Source: Coix lacryma-jobi var. lacryma-jobi
Lineage: Eukaryota > Streptophyta > Magnoliopsida > Poales > Poaceae
Length of the DNA stretch: 64,000 bases
NCBI GenBank assembly: GCA_009763385.1
Contig: CM019824.1
Location: 105,852,660-105,916,659, forward strand
Direction: 5' to 3'
The translations under genes and the position numbers were made by a program. The notes below the pieces were generated by a model that was given only the letters and a program-made list of their open reading frames with translations, did no database searches and was not told the DNA's origin. Positions 33,054 to 43,017 of this stretch are shown here, piece by piece (positions within the stretch are counted from its first letter, which is position 1; each line of letters begins with the position of its first letter).

Positions 33054-34874
33054 CTAAGCGAAACCTACACCTGGACCTCCAGCAGCACGCTTGAACTGGG
33101 AGATCATCATCCCAAGCTGCGGCTCACCACAAGACACCCATGACAAGATGGTCCGAAGGTATGTGTTTTCTTCCTCGGTTTGCATATTGTCATGCTTCAC
33201 AGTTGCAATCTCCATCTCCAAGCCCTCACACAAAACACACCTAGCCACACAAGTGCTACCCGAGCTGGCCTTCTCAAGAGATTCAATCTTGGCATCCTTC
33301 TCTGCCAACTCAGATTGCAAGCCTGCACAAGACTTGCATGCACCCAACAACATGGGTCTTGCCCGGACCTCATCCAACTCTCCAACCAAAGCAGCATACT
33401 TACCTCTCAAAGTGAGAAGGTCAGTCATGTGCTTGGTGCACATCTCGCACTCACCCTCCTCAGAAATGACCACGATGGACTTGGCAAACTCAAGCTCCCT
33501 CACCGTGTCCTCCCACTTCTGCCTAAACTCCTTCCGCTCTCTAGCAGCACGCCTAAGCAACTTATCTTGACTCAGAAGGGCGGCAGTAAGTTTCTCGACC
33601 TCAGCAGAAAGCTCATCGGGGGTCTGAGATACCTAGGAGTTGTCATCGTCGTCGTCTCGAAGGGTGTCCTCCAGCTGGCTGTCGACCTCCTTGCCGAGGA
33701 CCATGGTGCAGAAGCCCTCGTTGTCGGCGAAGAAGCAGATGCCATTCAGCTTGTCCTCAATCCTCTTCTTCTTCTCGGACTCGTCGTCGCTTGAGGAAGC
33801 GGAGTCGTCATCTGAGTCGTCGACGTCGCTGAGCATGGCGAAGAAAGCACGCTGCTCACCCTGGGCCTTCTCCAAGTACTTCTTCTTGATGTACTCCTTG
33901 TTGAAGCCGCCCTTCCGCTTGTGCTTCGTGGGGACGTACTTCTCCTTGCGCTTGCCGGAGTCGTACTTGTGCCCATGATCACCCTTCCCAAATGCTTGCT
34001 TGTTCTTCTTGGGACAGTTGGCGATGAAGTGGTCGGGGTCGCTGCACTCAAAGCATCCAGAGCGTCCTCCTCCGCGGCGACGGTTCATGCGGTTGTTGTG
34101 GAACTGCGAGAACCGGTTGGCGAGTAAAGCCAACTCGTCATCCCCCATGAACTCCAGCTGCTCCTCTATGATAGAAAGAAAAGAAGAAAGTGCAAAGCCT
34201 CCAGAGGGGTTAGCTGAAGAACCAAAAAGCAAAGCCATCGACGAGCCAGAAGGATTTTCATAAGAAGCCCTCGCCATGGCATCAATCTCACTGGACTTGA
34301 GCTTACTAAAGAGCTCGTCGCATGTGAGGGTCTCATAGTTAGGTGATTCGATGATCGCCTAAACCTTCGAGTCCCACACCGACCGATCGAGAGTATGCAA
34401 AAGCTTCAAAGCTCTCTCATGATCGTCGAAAGGCAACAACTCCTTGTTAGCCCTCATCCTGTTGACAATCACCTAAAAGCGAGCGAATAAACTCTCTATG
34501 CTCTCGCCAGGCATGTGTCTAAAGTTCTCATACTCCTGCTTGTGCGACTCGTAGAGACGAGATTTGACTTGAGTGGTTCCCTCATGGAAGCGCATGAGGG
34601 TCGCCTAAATCTCACGAGCCGTGGGGAGGTGAGAGACGCGATCAAACTCGGACATGCTCAAACAGGAGAAAAGAGCGTTACAGGCTCGGCTATTGGCATC
34701 GTGCTCATCCATCTGCAGCTGAGTAACACGAGCAGCGAGAACCACGTAATCGGCCTTGTTGCAAATCTCCCAGACAGAAGAGCCCATGCTCTGAAGATAG
34801 GCCGACATGCGTATCTTCCAATACGCATAGTTTGTCCCATCAAAGAACGGCGGTTTTCCCACACCGCGATCCAT
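33054..34874 (-). pseudogene. gag of Maximus/SIRE-type element E
   Basis: From ATG 34874 (MDRGVGKPPFFDGTNYAYWK) a single frame runs about 600 codons: WEICNKADYVV, AREI*ATLMRFHEG, SRLYESHKQEYENFRHMPGE, CDELFSKLKSSEIDAM and the zinc knuckle CFECSDPDHFIANCP. An acidic Ser-rich stretch (DVDDSDDDSASSSDDESEKK) follows, then a coiled coil (KFRQKWEDTVREL type, 33200-33560). Five in-frame TAG codons (34607, 34475, 34361, 33635, 33056) are the only interruptions. Each is followed by G and fits a TGG or CAG ancestor. It would form the particle; length and layout match a full Maximus/SIRE gag. Confidence 0.87.
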
Positions 34875-34920
34875 GTCGCCTTCTGTGGATCTGGAACTGG
34901 CTAAGGTGAAAGATCCTTAA

Positions 34921-34936
34921 CCTGCTCCGATACCAA
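34921..34936 (-). other. Primer binding site of E (initiator tRNA-Met)
   Basis: The minus strand reads TTGGTATCGGAGCAGG one base after the 5' LTR. It matches the usual copia site TGGTATCAGAGC with one change (A to G). Confidence 0.85.
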
Positions 34937-34937
34937 T

Positions 34938-36870
34938 TGAAGGACCGAAAGTGCAACTAGAAAGCGACCAGAGGGGGGGTGAATGGGAGCTTCAAAATTT
35001 CTTTTCTGAAACTTGTTGCTACTGTCCTGAGAACCAACCCCAAGAGCAAACCTAGAGCTTGTGAGTGTCCACGACCCTAGATGTAGGGTGGATGCTTCCA
35101 AGAAGCACAGCGAGACACTACGTAACTCTAGAAACCCAACACAAAAGCCAAAAATCAAAACCGACAACGGACGAACGAACCACGAACGAAATCGTGCTGA
35201 AGACGCAGCATCGGACGCTGGCCTGCGTCCGATGGCAGGCACCAGATGCGTCCGATGCAAAAAGACCCTTACTGGAACCTTACTGGACTGGCATCGGACG
35301 CTGCTACAGTGAAACCCTAGCATCCGATGCTAGAGCCACGGCGCGTCCGATGACAACGTACGCTCCGATGGTCAGCGTCCGATGCTCCTTTAAAAACGCT
35401 GTCAGAAGACACGTGGCATGGGACGCGTCCGATGTGACGAACACAGCGTCTGATGCTCCCGACACGAGCGTCCGATGCCCCCGAAACTGCACTTTTCTTC
35501 CGTGGATTCAACCCGATCTCCTCCGAATCAAAAGCTCTAAAGCTTAGACTTGGTATGAGGGGTTCCAAGGAGGTTAGTGAGCTATCCCAAAGAGATCATG
35601 GCTCGAACCTAACTCCAAATCGGTGAATCGGAAGAATTTGGGGCAAAGGAGCAAAACTCGATCCGAAATGAAAATCGACCGATCTACTAGCTCGTGAGGT
35701 TAGAGGTAAATTCCTTCGGTGGAAAGATGTGCCTCACGATCTAGAACAACTCAGTTTCACGGATTGCAAAAGACGCACTGAGTGAAGAGATCGATCAACG
35801 GGAAAATCATGGAGAAAAGCAACCCGCAAAGAACAACACCAAAACGCAAATCACAACCATGAATTTGCAACCGTGTGGCTACCACATGCTACAACAGTGA
35901 GATTACGGTCTCACTTCCTCGAAATCTCACGAACACAGAGGTATGATTGTCTTCTCTGTGGATCTCAGTTTGCTACAGCAGGAAATTGGAAGAGCAGGAA
36001 ACCCTAGGTGGAAAATAGCAAATGAGTGAGATAGGATGGGAGGTGGGTGTCTCCCTCTACTTATCCTAATTCTAGTTCCTACTCTACCCCTAACTAATTA
36101 CAGAGCGAACCAGCTAAACCCTAAGGTTATTCTAGACCAACTCGTGGTAGGCGGTGATCCGATGGCCACGCCCACACAACTAGTAGCGTTGCCTCGACGC
36201 AACCTCACCGATTGCCGCCACGTGCCGCCACGGCTCTGCTCGTCCTTTTCCTGGACCTCACCCCCGGTTTTGAGGCCCAAACCGGGAAACCAGCCTTCAC
36301 GATCAACACCCGATTTTGAGGCCCAAACCGGGAAACCAGCCGTCCATCGCCTGAGTTTTGTGGCCCAAACTCAGAAACCCGCAGCGCCCAGGTTTTGAGG
36401 CCCAAACCTGGAAACCGTCCTCAGCCCGAGTTTTGTGGCCCAAACTCGAAAACCATCAGCGCCAGGTTTTGAGGCCCAAACCTGGAAACCGTCCACCCGA
36501 TGGTTTTTCTGTGGCTGAACCATCAAACCGACGCTGTAGAGGGGATGCACCGCCCGTGCACCCCGTCCACCGACACGTGTCCCCAGGTCCTCGACCCAAG
36601 CAACACCATGCCTGCAAGTCTTCGCTCGTCGCTGTCCTAGGCTATGAGCCACCACAGCTGATTCTCAGGCCACCAGTCCCTCAGTCCAAGCCTCACGTCC
36701 GCCCTTTGCCACTCTCGGTCCATCGGCACGACACATCTCTACTTGACCTTCAGCTTGACTTTGATCACTGTATCCATGCTCGACACCTGCACAACACAAG
36801 CCAAAGAACATGCACATTATCCTAGTTGACAATCACTCATCACTCAAGACTCGGCATACACCCATGTATC
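34938..36870 (-). repeat. 5' LTR of E (about 1,933 bp, U3 tip missing)
   Basis: Collinear with 10612-12513. It starts TGAAGGACCGAAAG with a seven-G tract (ten in the other copies). It carries the AGCGTCCGATG words (35208-35480) and the hairpin array (36250-36500). It ends CCATGTATC at 36870, where the other copy continues CGCA, so the outermost U3 bases and the original flank are lost. Confidence 0.88.
36250..36500. repeat. Hairpin-unit array in 5' LTR of E
   Basis: Six 'ttttgaggcccaaac(c)' units with complementary arms, matching 11935-12185. Confidence 0.75.
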
Positions 36871-38587
36871 TTGGCGTAAAAGACCCGAGCCGACACTCTG
36901 CTGAAGAGTTGTCTAAACAAGAGATTTTGAATAGGATGAACAGAATTTTAAAGAGTCATGAACATCTTGTCCCGATGATGACAACATTTTCTGCCATTAA
37001 TCCGCCTCCGGAGGTAAGAAAACTTGATATCTATCTTTTGAAATACTTATCCTTAAGTATTCTGTCGACTGAATGTTAGTCTACTTCCTCTCTTTTTGGT
37101 AGGATAAAGGGCGTAATGACAATGATTGCCCTCCTCTGCCCTCAACTAATGAGGAGGGGGAGTCATCATTCATCAAGGTCCTATCCGAAGCGAAGATCTT
37201 CACAATGAGTCGGGTTCTTTTGGTGATCTTGGCGGATTCAGTTCAGAATCGACTGACTCTGATGTCATGACCCTAGATCCCACTGCCGAGAGTAGCTGGA
37301 AGCGTTCTCCGAGTCCCCTCCATGAAGCTGACCAAGCGATTCCCAAGAAGGCTCGCACTGTTAATCGCTGTGCTTATCGAAAAATTCTTTCATCAAAACT
37401 GTTGGCTGAAAAACATTGCAATCCGGGTGCTCCTGGTAAGGGAACCCGTGTGCTCGTTAGTTGTTTCTTGAAGCTATATTTGTGTCCCTCTATCTTATAT
37501 CTTTGTTTCATACAGATGTAGAGGCTGCCTTAGGGTCTTCTGCGGGTGGTGAGGCTATGGGGGAGACTGCTCTCCCAGAGCAGCAGCCAAAGAAGCGGAG
37601 CTTGAAGCTCCCCAGGTCCTTGAAACTGGCCAAGTAAGTCATGTTTGTGAAATCATAATCCTTATATTATGTGTCATAGTGTTGATTGTTGATAGTAACT
37701 ATATGCACTTGACTGTAGGCTGTGAAAAATGTCGAGGCTCCGCCGGATGATGTGGCCAAGTTGCAGAAGGAGGGGGAGTCGGAGGCACAGAAGGAGGCAA
37801 AATCAGTCGTCCCCTCTACCAGTAGCCAGGTGAATACCGAGACGGATCCCTCTCCGACTGATGATATTGTTGGAAAGAGTCCTAAAACAGATAATCTTCC
37901 ACTTCCTCAGGTTGGTGCTCCATAATCCTTCTGTTCTCCCGCACAGTTGGAACTTGACCGGGTAATCAATGATTAGTTCTGCCGTACACGTCAGCCTAAT
38001 GAACCAACTTTTGAGATAGTCCAAGCTGGTATCAGTACTGATGGTGGAGTTGAAGCCTCAGCTCTTCTGCGGAAAGATTCTGGTGATTTCCCCGAGTCCT
38101 CGCGTCAACGATCAAAACTTGAGGTCGTGGGGTACAACCCAGATCTCATTCGTCTGAAGAAGTTGGGTGAACAAGTGATGGCGCTGGCTCTAGCACTCAA
38201 GGATTTCATTGAGGTAATACCTTGACTCTTTTAGCTTTATTTGACTGTTCTAGGTACTAAAAATTCCCTTTGTTGAGTTTCGACGTGAAAGTTACTGAGC
38301 AGATTACTCGGATCTACCAGGAGTTATCTGCCGAGAACCAATTCTTGAAGGAGTGCATAGCCCAGGAACAAATAAGCCAGAAGGTGGCTACTCAGGTTTT
38401 GAACAACTGCATCAATGAGCTACAGCAGAAGCTGATGATCGTGGTGATTGAGCAGGATGCAGCTAATCAGCGTGAGGTTGACCTAATTGCCAAACATTCC
38501 ACCGTTGAGCAGAAATTCAGGGAGTCTGTGAAGTCTTCCAAGAAACAACTGATAGGTTAGTCGGAACAATTTCATCATGACCTCTAT
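36871..38587 (+). pseudogene. Plus-strand exons of a Tat-type accessory gene (partial)
   Basis: Coding-like stretches alternate with AT-rich, intron-like DNA. They include EELSKQEILNRMNRILKSHE ending in a GTAAG donor (about 37014), a Ser/Pro-rich part (GSFGDLGGFSSESTDSD, KRSPSPLHEADQAIPKKART) followed by GGTAAG near 37435, and an Ala/Gly-rich exon (37520-37634). Then come QKEAKSVVPSTSSQVNTE, DLIRLKKLGEQVMALALALK before a GTAATAC donor (about 38214), and a coiled coil (QITRIYQELSAENQFLKECI, 38290-38560). The style matches the antisense genes at 40646-41480 and 50410-54048. The left part is missing at the E junction, and element A is inserted on the right. Frame breaks near 37200 and elsewhere mark it as decayed. 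Confidence 0.55.
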
Positions 38588-40231
38588 TGACACAAAATCT
38601 TGGTCGGGTGCGCCAACACACTCGGAACACGGTCCTCAAAGGGGTACGGAGCGAGTCCTGACCTCCTGGACCTTCAGCAGGTGGTGGTGCCGATTCTCAG
38701 CGAAATCGACTTCGGGCGTGCCAGTCAATTTGACGTATAATTGACAAGGAGAAGACAAACATTGTTAAATCGTGGAACCTGCCGATTTAGTGCCAGACAG
38801 TTCCAAATTATGCGGCTCTGATATAGCCATTTGTCTTTAGGATATTGACTAAAAAGTCAACTCCCACAGGATTGTGATGTAAAAATAACGAAAGAAGATA
38901 TGAAGCATAACGTCTACGACATGTGTGAGATGAAAACTTATAATAAGCAGACAACCGATAAGATTAAAAGATATCAAAGATCTATATGCATGTTTAAACG
39001 ACATGAAAACAACGTATCGACTAAATACACGAGCAGTTCTATTCTCTAACAGTGGGGTGTCTCCATGCAGCCATAATAACAAATAGATCGATAAAATAAC
39101 TTAAACACCAACAGTGGGGTGTCTCCATGCAGCCTTGATGATGGTCAAGCTAGATCACGTCCCATGCATAAAGTAGATCCGTTGATCCCAAATCACTTAA
39201 AAGAACATATTATGAAGGAAGCATAACTGGATCGGCTATTTCAGCAGATACGGGGTCCATGAGGCACGAACAATATCTACCCGACAAAAGCATGACTTGA
39301 ACCAAGATAAACAGACTTAATCTACCATATATATATCAGTGGGGTTCGGAAATACAGCAGTAATAGACATGTTAGATTAAATCTATCTGCTCTTAAATCA
39401 GATCGCGTCTTTACCGAATATCTGGAACGCACATGTGGCAACCAAGATTGGCAAAATAGCCGATGAGATGCTTGTATCGGCTATTTTCTCTGTTGTGAGC
39501 GCGTAAGCCTCAGAACAGCTGATACTAAGCATCCATTGAGCGTAGGTTACTTTGCCAATCTTGATTGGGCAAGATGTTGTTTAAAATATAAATAAATAGA
39601 TTAAAACATGAAACAACATCGATAACTTAATGAATATATTAGCTTGCCAAACCAATAGAGCCGATAACTAGCCAAGATCGACCAAAGCAGGAGATTAATC
39701 AAAGTCAAGACAGTTTTACAAAGGACGAACTTAGACCGATAACTAGCCATGCCATAGCTTAACAAGAGTTTGGTCGATGCCAATGCAGCCTTATTAGACG
39801 ATGACACAAGCCATTGGTGAAACTTACAAGCAAACCGGAGGTCGGTCGATGCCGATGCAGCCCTACTTGATTGAAGGTCCCGCTGAGATCTATGTTACTC
39901 CTACTCCTAGGGTTCTGGCCGAGGGCCGGTTGTGTTTGATTAATTGATGCCTACAAAATTCGGGTTCTTATCTATTTATAACCCGGTTGACTCCTGCCCT
40001 AATACGAGTAGATTACAAAAAAAAGGAAAATAAAAGATGACCCAAACTTGCACTCCTTGGCTGAGTCCGACACATCTTCGAAGTCCATCGTGTTAGTCCG
40101 TGCGAAGCTTCTGGGTCACCTCCAACTCATGCAAGCTTTTTATATTTTCAGGCCGATCTTTTCCTCAACAAACCGGCCGTTTGTGTTTACAAAATATCAA
40201 ACTTCTCGGTCCAAAATCTGATGTAAACACA
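38588..40231 (-). repeat. 3' LTR of element A (about 1,644 bp)
   Basis: In plus reading it runs from TGACACAAAATC to ATGTAAACACA (minus: TGTGTTTACAT ... TTGTGTCA), directly left of a purine tract. A minus-strand TATAAATA lies about 250 bp from the U3 end. Two copies of 'cagtggggtgtctccatgca' (39049, 39111) occur inside. The second LTR is outside the window, so the ends are inferred from TG/CA and the purine tract only. Confidence 0.6.
39973..39980 (-). promoter_or_regulatory. TATA box in LTR of A
   Basis: TATAAATA on the minus strand within GGGTTATAAATAGATAAG, about 250 bp into the LTR. Confidence 0.65.
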
Positions 40232-40247
40232 TGCCCCCCAATTTTGG
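40232..40247 (-). other. Polypurine tract of A
   Basis: The minus strand reads CAAAATTGGGGGGCA directly before the LTR start TGTGTTTAC. Confidence 0.7.
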
Positions 40248-40645
40248 GATAAAATTTATTTTATTCCAAAAATGTCATTCTTCTTTCTTTAAGGTTTCGA
40301 TCGGCTATCTTTACTTCTTAGTCGACCAGCCGAGTACTCTTCCTCTTCCCCCCTTTTGTTATTGCAAACAATCTGAACAGTATCTTGACGATTAACGCGA
40401 GACGGTTGCTCTTATATTGAAAACCGTGTTGTTGATTTAACATCCCACTCGAGTGCTCTGTACACATTGTACGAAGCGACATCTTTTCCCTTCCTGAGAT
40501 TTAATCTTTTAATATAAATCTCCTCTTCGTCTCCATCTCCCGTCACATTCGGAGCACATTTCTTGCTTGCTTTTGCCTTCCATCCAAAAATCCTCTTTCT
40601 TGTCAAAAGCTTTGCCTTCCAAAAAACCCTTTTCTTCCCCTTCCA
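40248..40645 (+). promoter_or_regulatory. Candidate promoter and leader of A's antisense gene
   Basis: About 400 bp without coding potential between the purine tract and the ATG at 40646. TATAAAT at 40513-40519 is followed by a C/T-rich leader (CTCCTCTTCGTCTCCATCTC, TTTTCTTCCCCTTCC), which resembles a plant pol II promoter and leader. Inference only. Confidence 0.4.
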
Positions 40646-41480
40646 ATGGCGGACAACTACCGTGGGAAGCGTCCCGTGGAGGAGGAAGTGAATTCTCGCT
40701 ACCGCCCCAAGCGTCGCATTAGGTATGTCTCTTCTTCATGCCTAATCGATTCTAGTTCTCATTTCTTCTAAGGTCTGATTTGACCATCTCCTTCTACTTT
40801 CCACTAGGATTGATGAGGGTCCTTCCAACGCTGCGGCTGCTGTGGTACTTCCTCCTGGCATGGAGTCAGTCTCCGAGAACCCCTCCACCAGCAGTTCCGA
40901 GTCAACGGCGACCTCCATTACCGTCGAATGACGGAAATGCAGAACCTTCACTCAGAGGCTACTATTAGGAACTGTCTCCTCGAGGACCACATCGCCCAAC
41001 TCCAGAAGGCGTTGGAGGAAGCAGAGGTGAGGGCCTCTCGGGCGGTCCAACAATGCACAGAATCCGATGCACGTGTCGCCGGTATTTCTCTTTTTCTGAA
41101 GAATTTTTATTTGATCGGATCTCCCTTGCTCAATCCTGCTTCATTTGTTTGCTTGCAGACCTGACCGTTCTCCTGGAAGCCCTTCAGGAGGCAGGGAATG
41201 AGGCGGCCAACTCCGTGAACGCCGTTGGGACAACGTCGCAGAGAGGCTGATCAACATCCCCGCAAGAGTATATGAGGTCGCCCTCCACGGCGCCCGTCAT
41301 GGTGCCGCCATGGCCCTCGGGGCTGCCGAGGCCTACACCGGCCAAAACCTGGGTGGTCTTGAGGTCACTCCAGAAATAAGTCACGCCATGGAGATACACT
41401 TCGATGGTGTTGATCGCGCGGCCGGGGAAATAGCAGAGTCCACCCCCTCTGTATTCATAGTAGACAAGGTCTTTGAGTAG
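40646..41480 (+). pseudogene. Antisense accessory gene of element A (3-exon-like, broken)
   Basis: Exon 1 (40646-40721) encodes MADNYRGKRPVEEEVNSRY and PKRRI and ends at AG|GTATGT. Exon 2 starts after CCACTAG at 40808. One frame reads IDEGPSNAAAAVVLPPG and SVSENPSTSSSESTAT to a stop near 40930; a shifted frame then continues MQNLHSEATIRNCLLEDHIA and KALEEAEVRASRAVQQ (coiled coil) to a donor near 41083. Exon 3 starts after TTGCTTGCAG at 41159 (LTVLLEALQEAGNEAA). It then goes out of frame to AERLINIPARVYEVALHG, AAEAYTGQNLGG and VFIVDKVFE, stop 41478-41480. It converges with the integrase stop at 41709. At least two frameshifts. Function unknown; it is a short relative of the larger antisense gene in B. 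Confidence 0.6.
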
Positions 41481-41708
41481 TTCATCAAGGTCGAGTCTCT
41501 GTAAATAAAATTTCCTTTGAATATAATGAAGTTTATGCTTCTTTATGACCCTCCTGTGATAAGACCCATCGAGGCTTTTTAACTTCAACGATCTTTGATC
41601 TTGTACTCTTTGAACTAAAGGCAATGCTTCAATTACATCGGCTATTTTTGTTCTAAAGGCGACACATCTGTATCGGCTATCGATTGGATACCAATGTTAA
41701 CACATTAG

Positions 41709-42347
41709 TCATAGTTGATCCACCCAAATAATAGGGTAATATTTCTTAAAATATTTTTCGTTGACAGCCCTGAAGTATTCGATGCCCTCCAAAGTCTCGT
41801 AGAAATAAGCATTGCCAGGAGCACATCTAGTAATCCGATAGGGTCCTTCCCAATTTGGCGACCATTTACCATATTTGCTATCCTTAGTTCCAATAGGCAA
41901 AATGACTTTCCAAACCAAGTCCCCTTCATTAAACTTCTTTTCTCTAACCTTCTGATCATAGTACTTGGCTACTCTCAGCTTCTGAGCTCTGATGTTCTCT
42001 AAAGCTTTTAGCCGATGAAAGTTTAGATCATCAAGATTGTCTATCATGATATGTTTATATTCATCGGCCTTTCAATTATCCTGCTGTGATACTCTCCTGG
42101 ATCCCATACTGATTTCCCAAGGCAACACGGCTTCATGACCATAAACTAGCTCATATGGAGAACACTTAGTAGCACCATGGCAGGCCATTCTATTGGACCA
42201 CAGGGTCTCACTGAGTATCGAATGCCACTTTTTCGGATGTTCTTTAACCTTCTTCTTAATAATTTTGATCAAAATCTGGTTGGAAGCTTCAGCTTGTCCA
42301 TTAGCTTGAGCATAATATGGGGATGAGTTAATTAACTTAAAGCCTGA
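41709..42347 (-). pseudogene. Integrase C-terminal part of A
   Basis: Follows the B insertion in reading order: SPYYAQANGQAEASNQILIK with the catalytic Glu, KKWHSILSETLWSNRM, SPYELVYGHEAVLPWEI, then a stop within QQDN*KADEYKHIM caused by small indels relative to A1. It continues RVAKYYDQKVREKKFNEGDL, WEGPYRITRCAPGNAYF (GPY module) and YYPIIWVDQL, stop at 41709. This closes the integrase started at 63394. Confidence 0.88.
42343..42347. other. Probable target duplication of B, left (CCTGA)
   Basis: CCTGA before B corresponds to CCTGT at 54950-54954 after it. The uninterrupted relative A1 (near 5060) reads CCTGTGCT, so the left copy carries the change. Confidence 0.7.
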
Positions 42348-42984
42348 TGTTGGGGGATGGAACCCTCGGCAGTGACGTCGCGCAGGCTGAGTCAGGAAAC
42401 AACCCTCGCAGTGCCCTGCGTTTCCATCGAGAAAACCCTTGTCACTCGATAAACCGCTCGGGTCATTTTCCTAACCTTCGGATACGCTTTCGACCTCTGG
42501 GTTATCTTATGATTCTTGCAGGAAAGAAGTGTGAGGAAAACAAGGAACGACCCTCGCACGTGCCGCGCACCTTCGCAAGGAGGGCTAGGCTCAACGGGTG
42601 GCAAGCGAACGCAGGCCTCACAGCTGACGAAGCTGAGAAGTTAACCTTCGCGCCCCGGCGAAGGTGTGCGCAAGCCAGGTGGCGGCGGACATTTGGAAGG
42701 CTAGCTAGGGTTTCTATACCGTCTGTGTTTGTACGATTCTGCCCTTCCATTGTACAGCGTAAATGGAATCTTTCTTATACCCTTTTGTAATCTAGTCAGT
42801 GCCCCTTGGTATTCCCTATAAATACCTGGGGGTGAATAGTGTGATGGGGGCGGTTTTTTGGGAATAGAGCCACTGCATCACTATTTCCGTTTTTCCTCAA
42901 ACCCTCACTTCTGGTTCTGACGATTGGCCACCTTCGCCTCTCCCCTGCACGTGTGTGGAGGTTCAGAGCAAGTGTGATCCAACA
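42348..42984 (+). repeat. 5' LTR of B (637 bp)
   Basis: TGTTGGGGGATGG to GTGATCCAACA. TATAAATA is at 42817-42824, followed by a short R-U5. Confidence 0.93.
42817..42824 (+). promoter_or_regulatory. TATA box in 5' LTR of B
   Basis: CCCTATAAATACC. In the 3' LTR the same site reads CCTGATAAATACC (near 54777-54785), so the box is damaged there. Confidence 0.75.
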
Positions 42985-42986
42985 GT

Positions 42987-43004
42987 TTGGCGCCGACCAT
43001 GGGG
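42987..43004 (+). other. Primer binding site of B
   Basis: TTGGCGCCGACCATGGGG, two bases after the LTR. It starts like the tRNA-Asp-type sites (TGGCGCCG) but differs after position 8, so the priming tRNA is not certain. Confidence 0.55.
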
Positions 43005-43017
43005 ATCGAAGTTCGTA

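Larger units (their letters stand above)
10612..36870 (-). mobile_element. Element E: Maximus/SIRE-type copia, pol-deleted
   Basis: Two LTRs (10612-12513 and 34938-36870) in minus orientation flank an initiator-Met primer site (34921-34936), a gag, the very end of RNase H, a long non-coding 3' part and a purine tract (12514-12525). Without inserted element D (13695-31673), E is about 8.3 kb. Protease, integrase, RT and most of RNase H are absent, so E could only have moved using proteins of a relative. No matching target duplication is visible: GAGAG precedes 10612, while the right LTR has lost its last bases at 36870. Confidence 0.82.

Noticed and set aside
36871..38587. Ordinary host gene with introns
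   Set aside because: Exon style, coiled coil and neighbourhood match Tat accessory genes, and the stretch is bounded by transposons on both sides. A host origin is not fully excluded.
38590..38612. Primer-site-like word TTGGCGCACCCGACC on the minus strand at the left end of A's 3' LTR
   Set aside because: It would mean the LTR also starts another element to the left. But no terminal CA precedes it, whereas TGACAC at 38588 gives a good LTR end beside a purine-tract-flanked partner end. Kept only as an alternative.
42955..43017. Upstream extension of B gag into the LTR
   Set aside because: The frame is open but begins inside U5 and crosses the primer site. The ATG at 43018 after the primer site is the plausible start.
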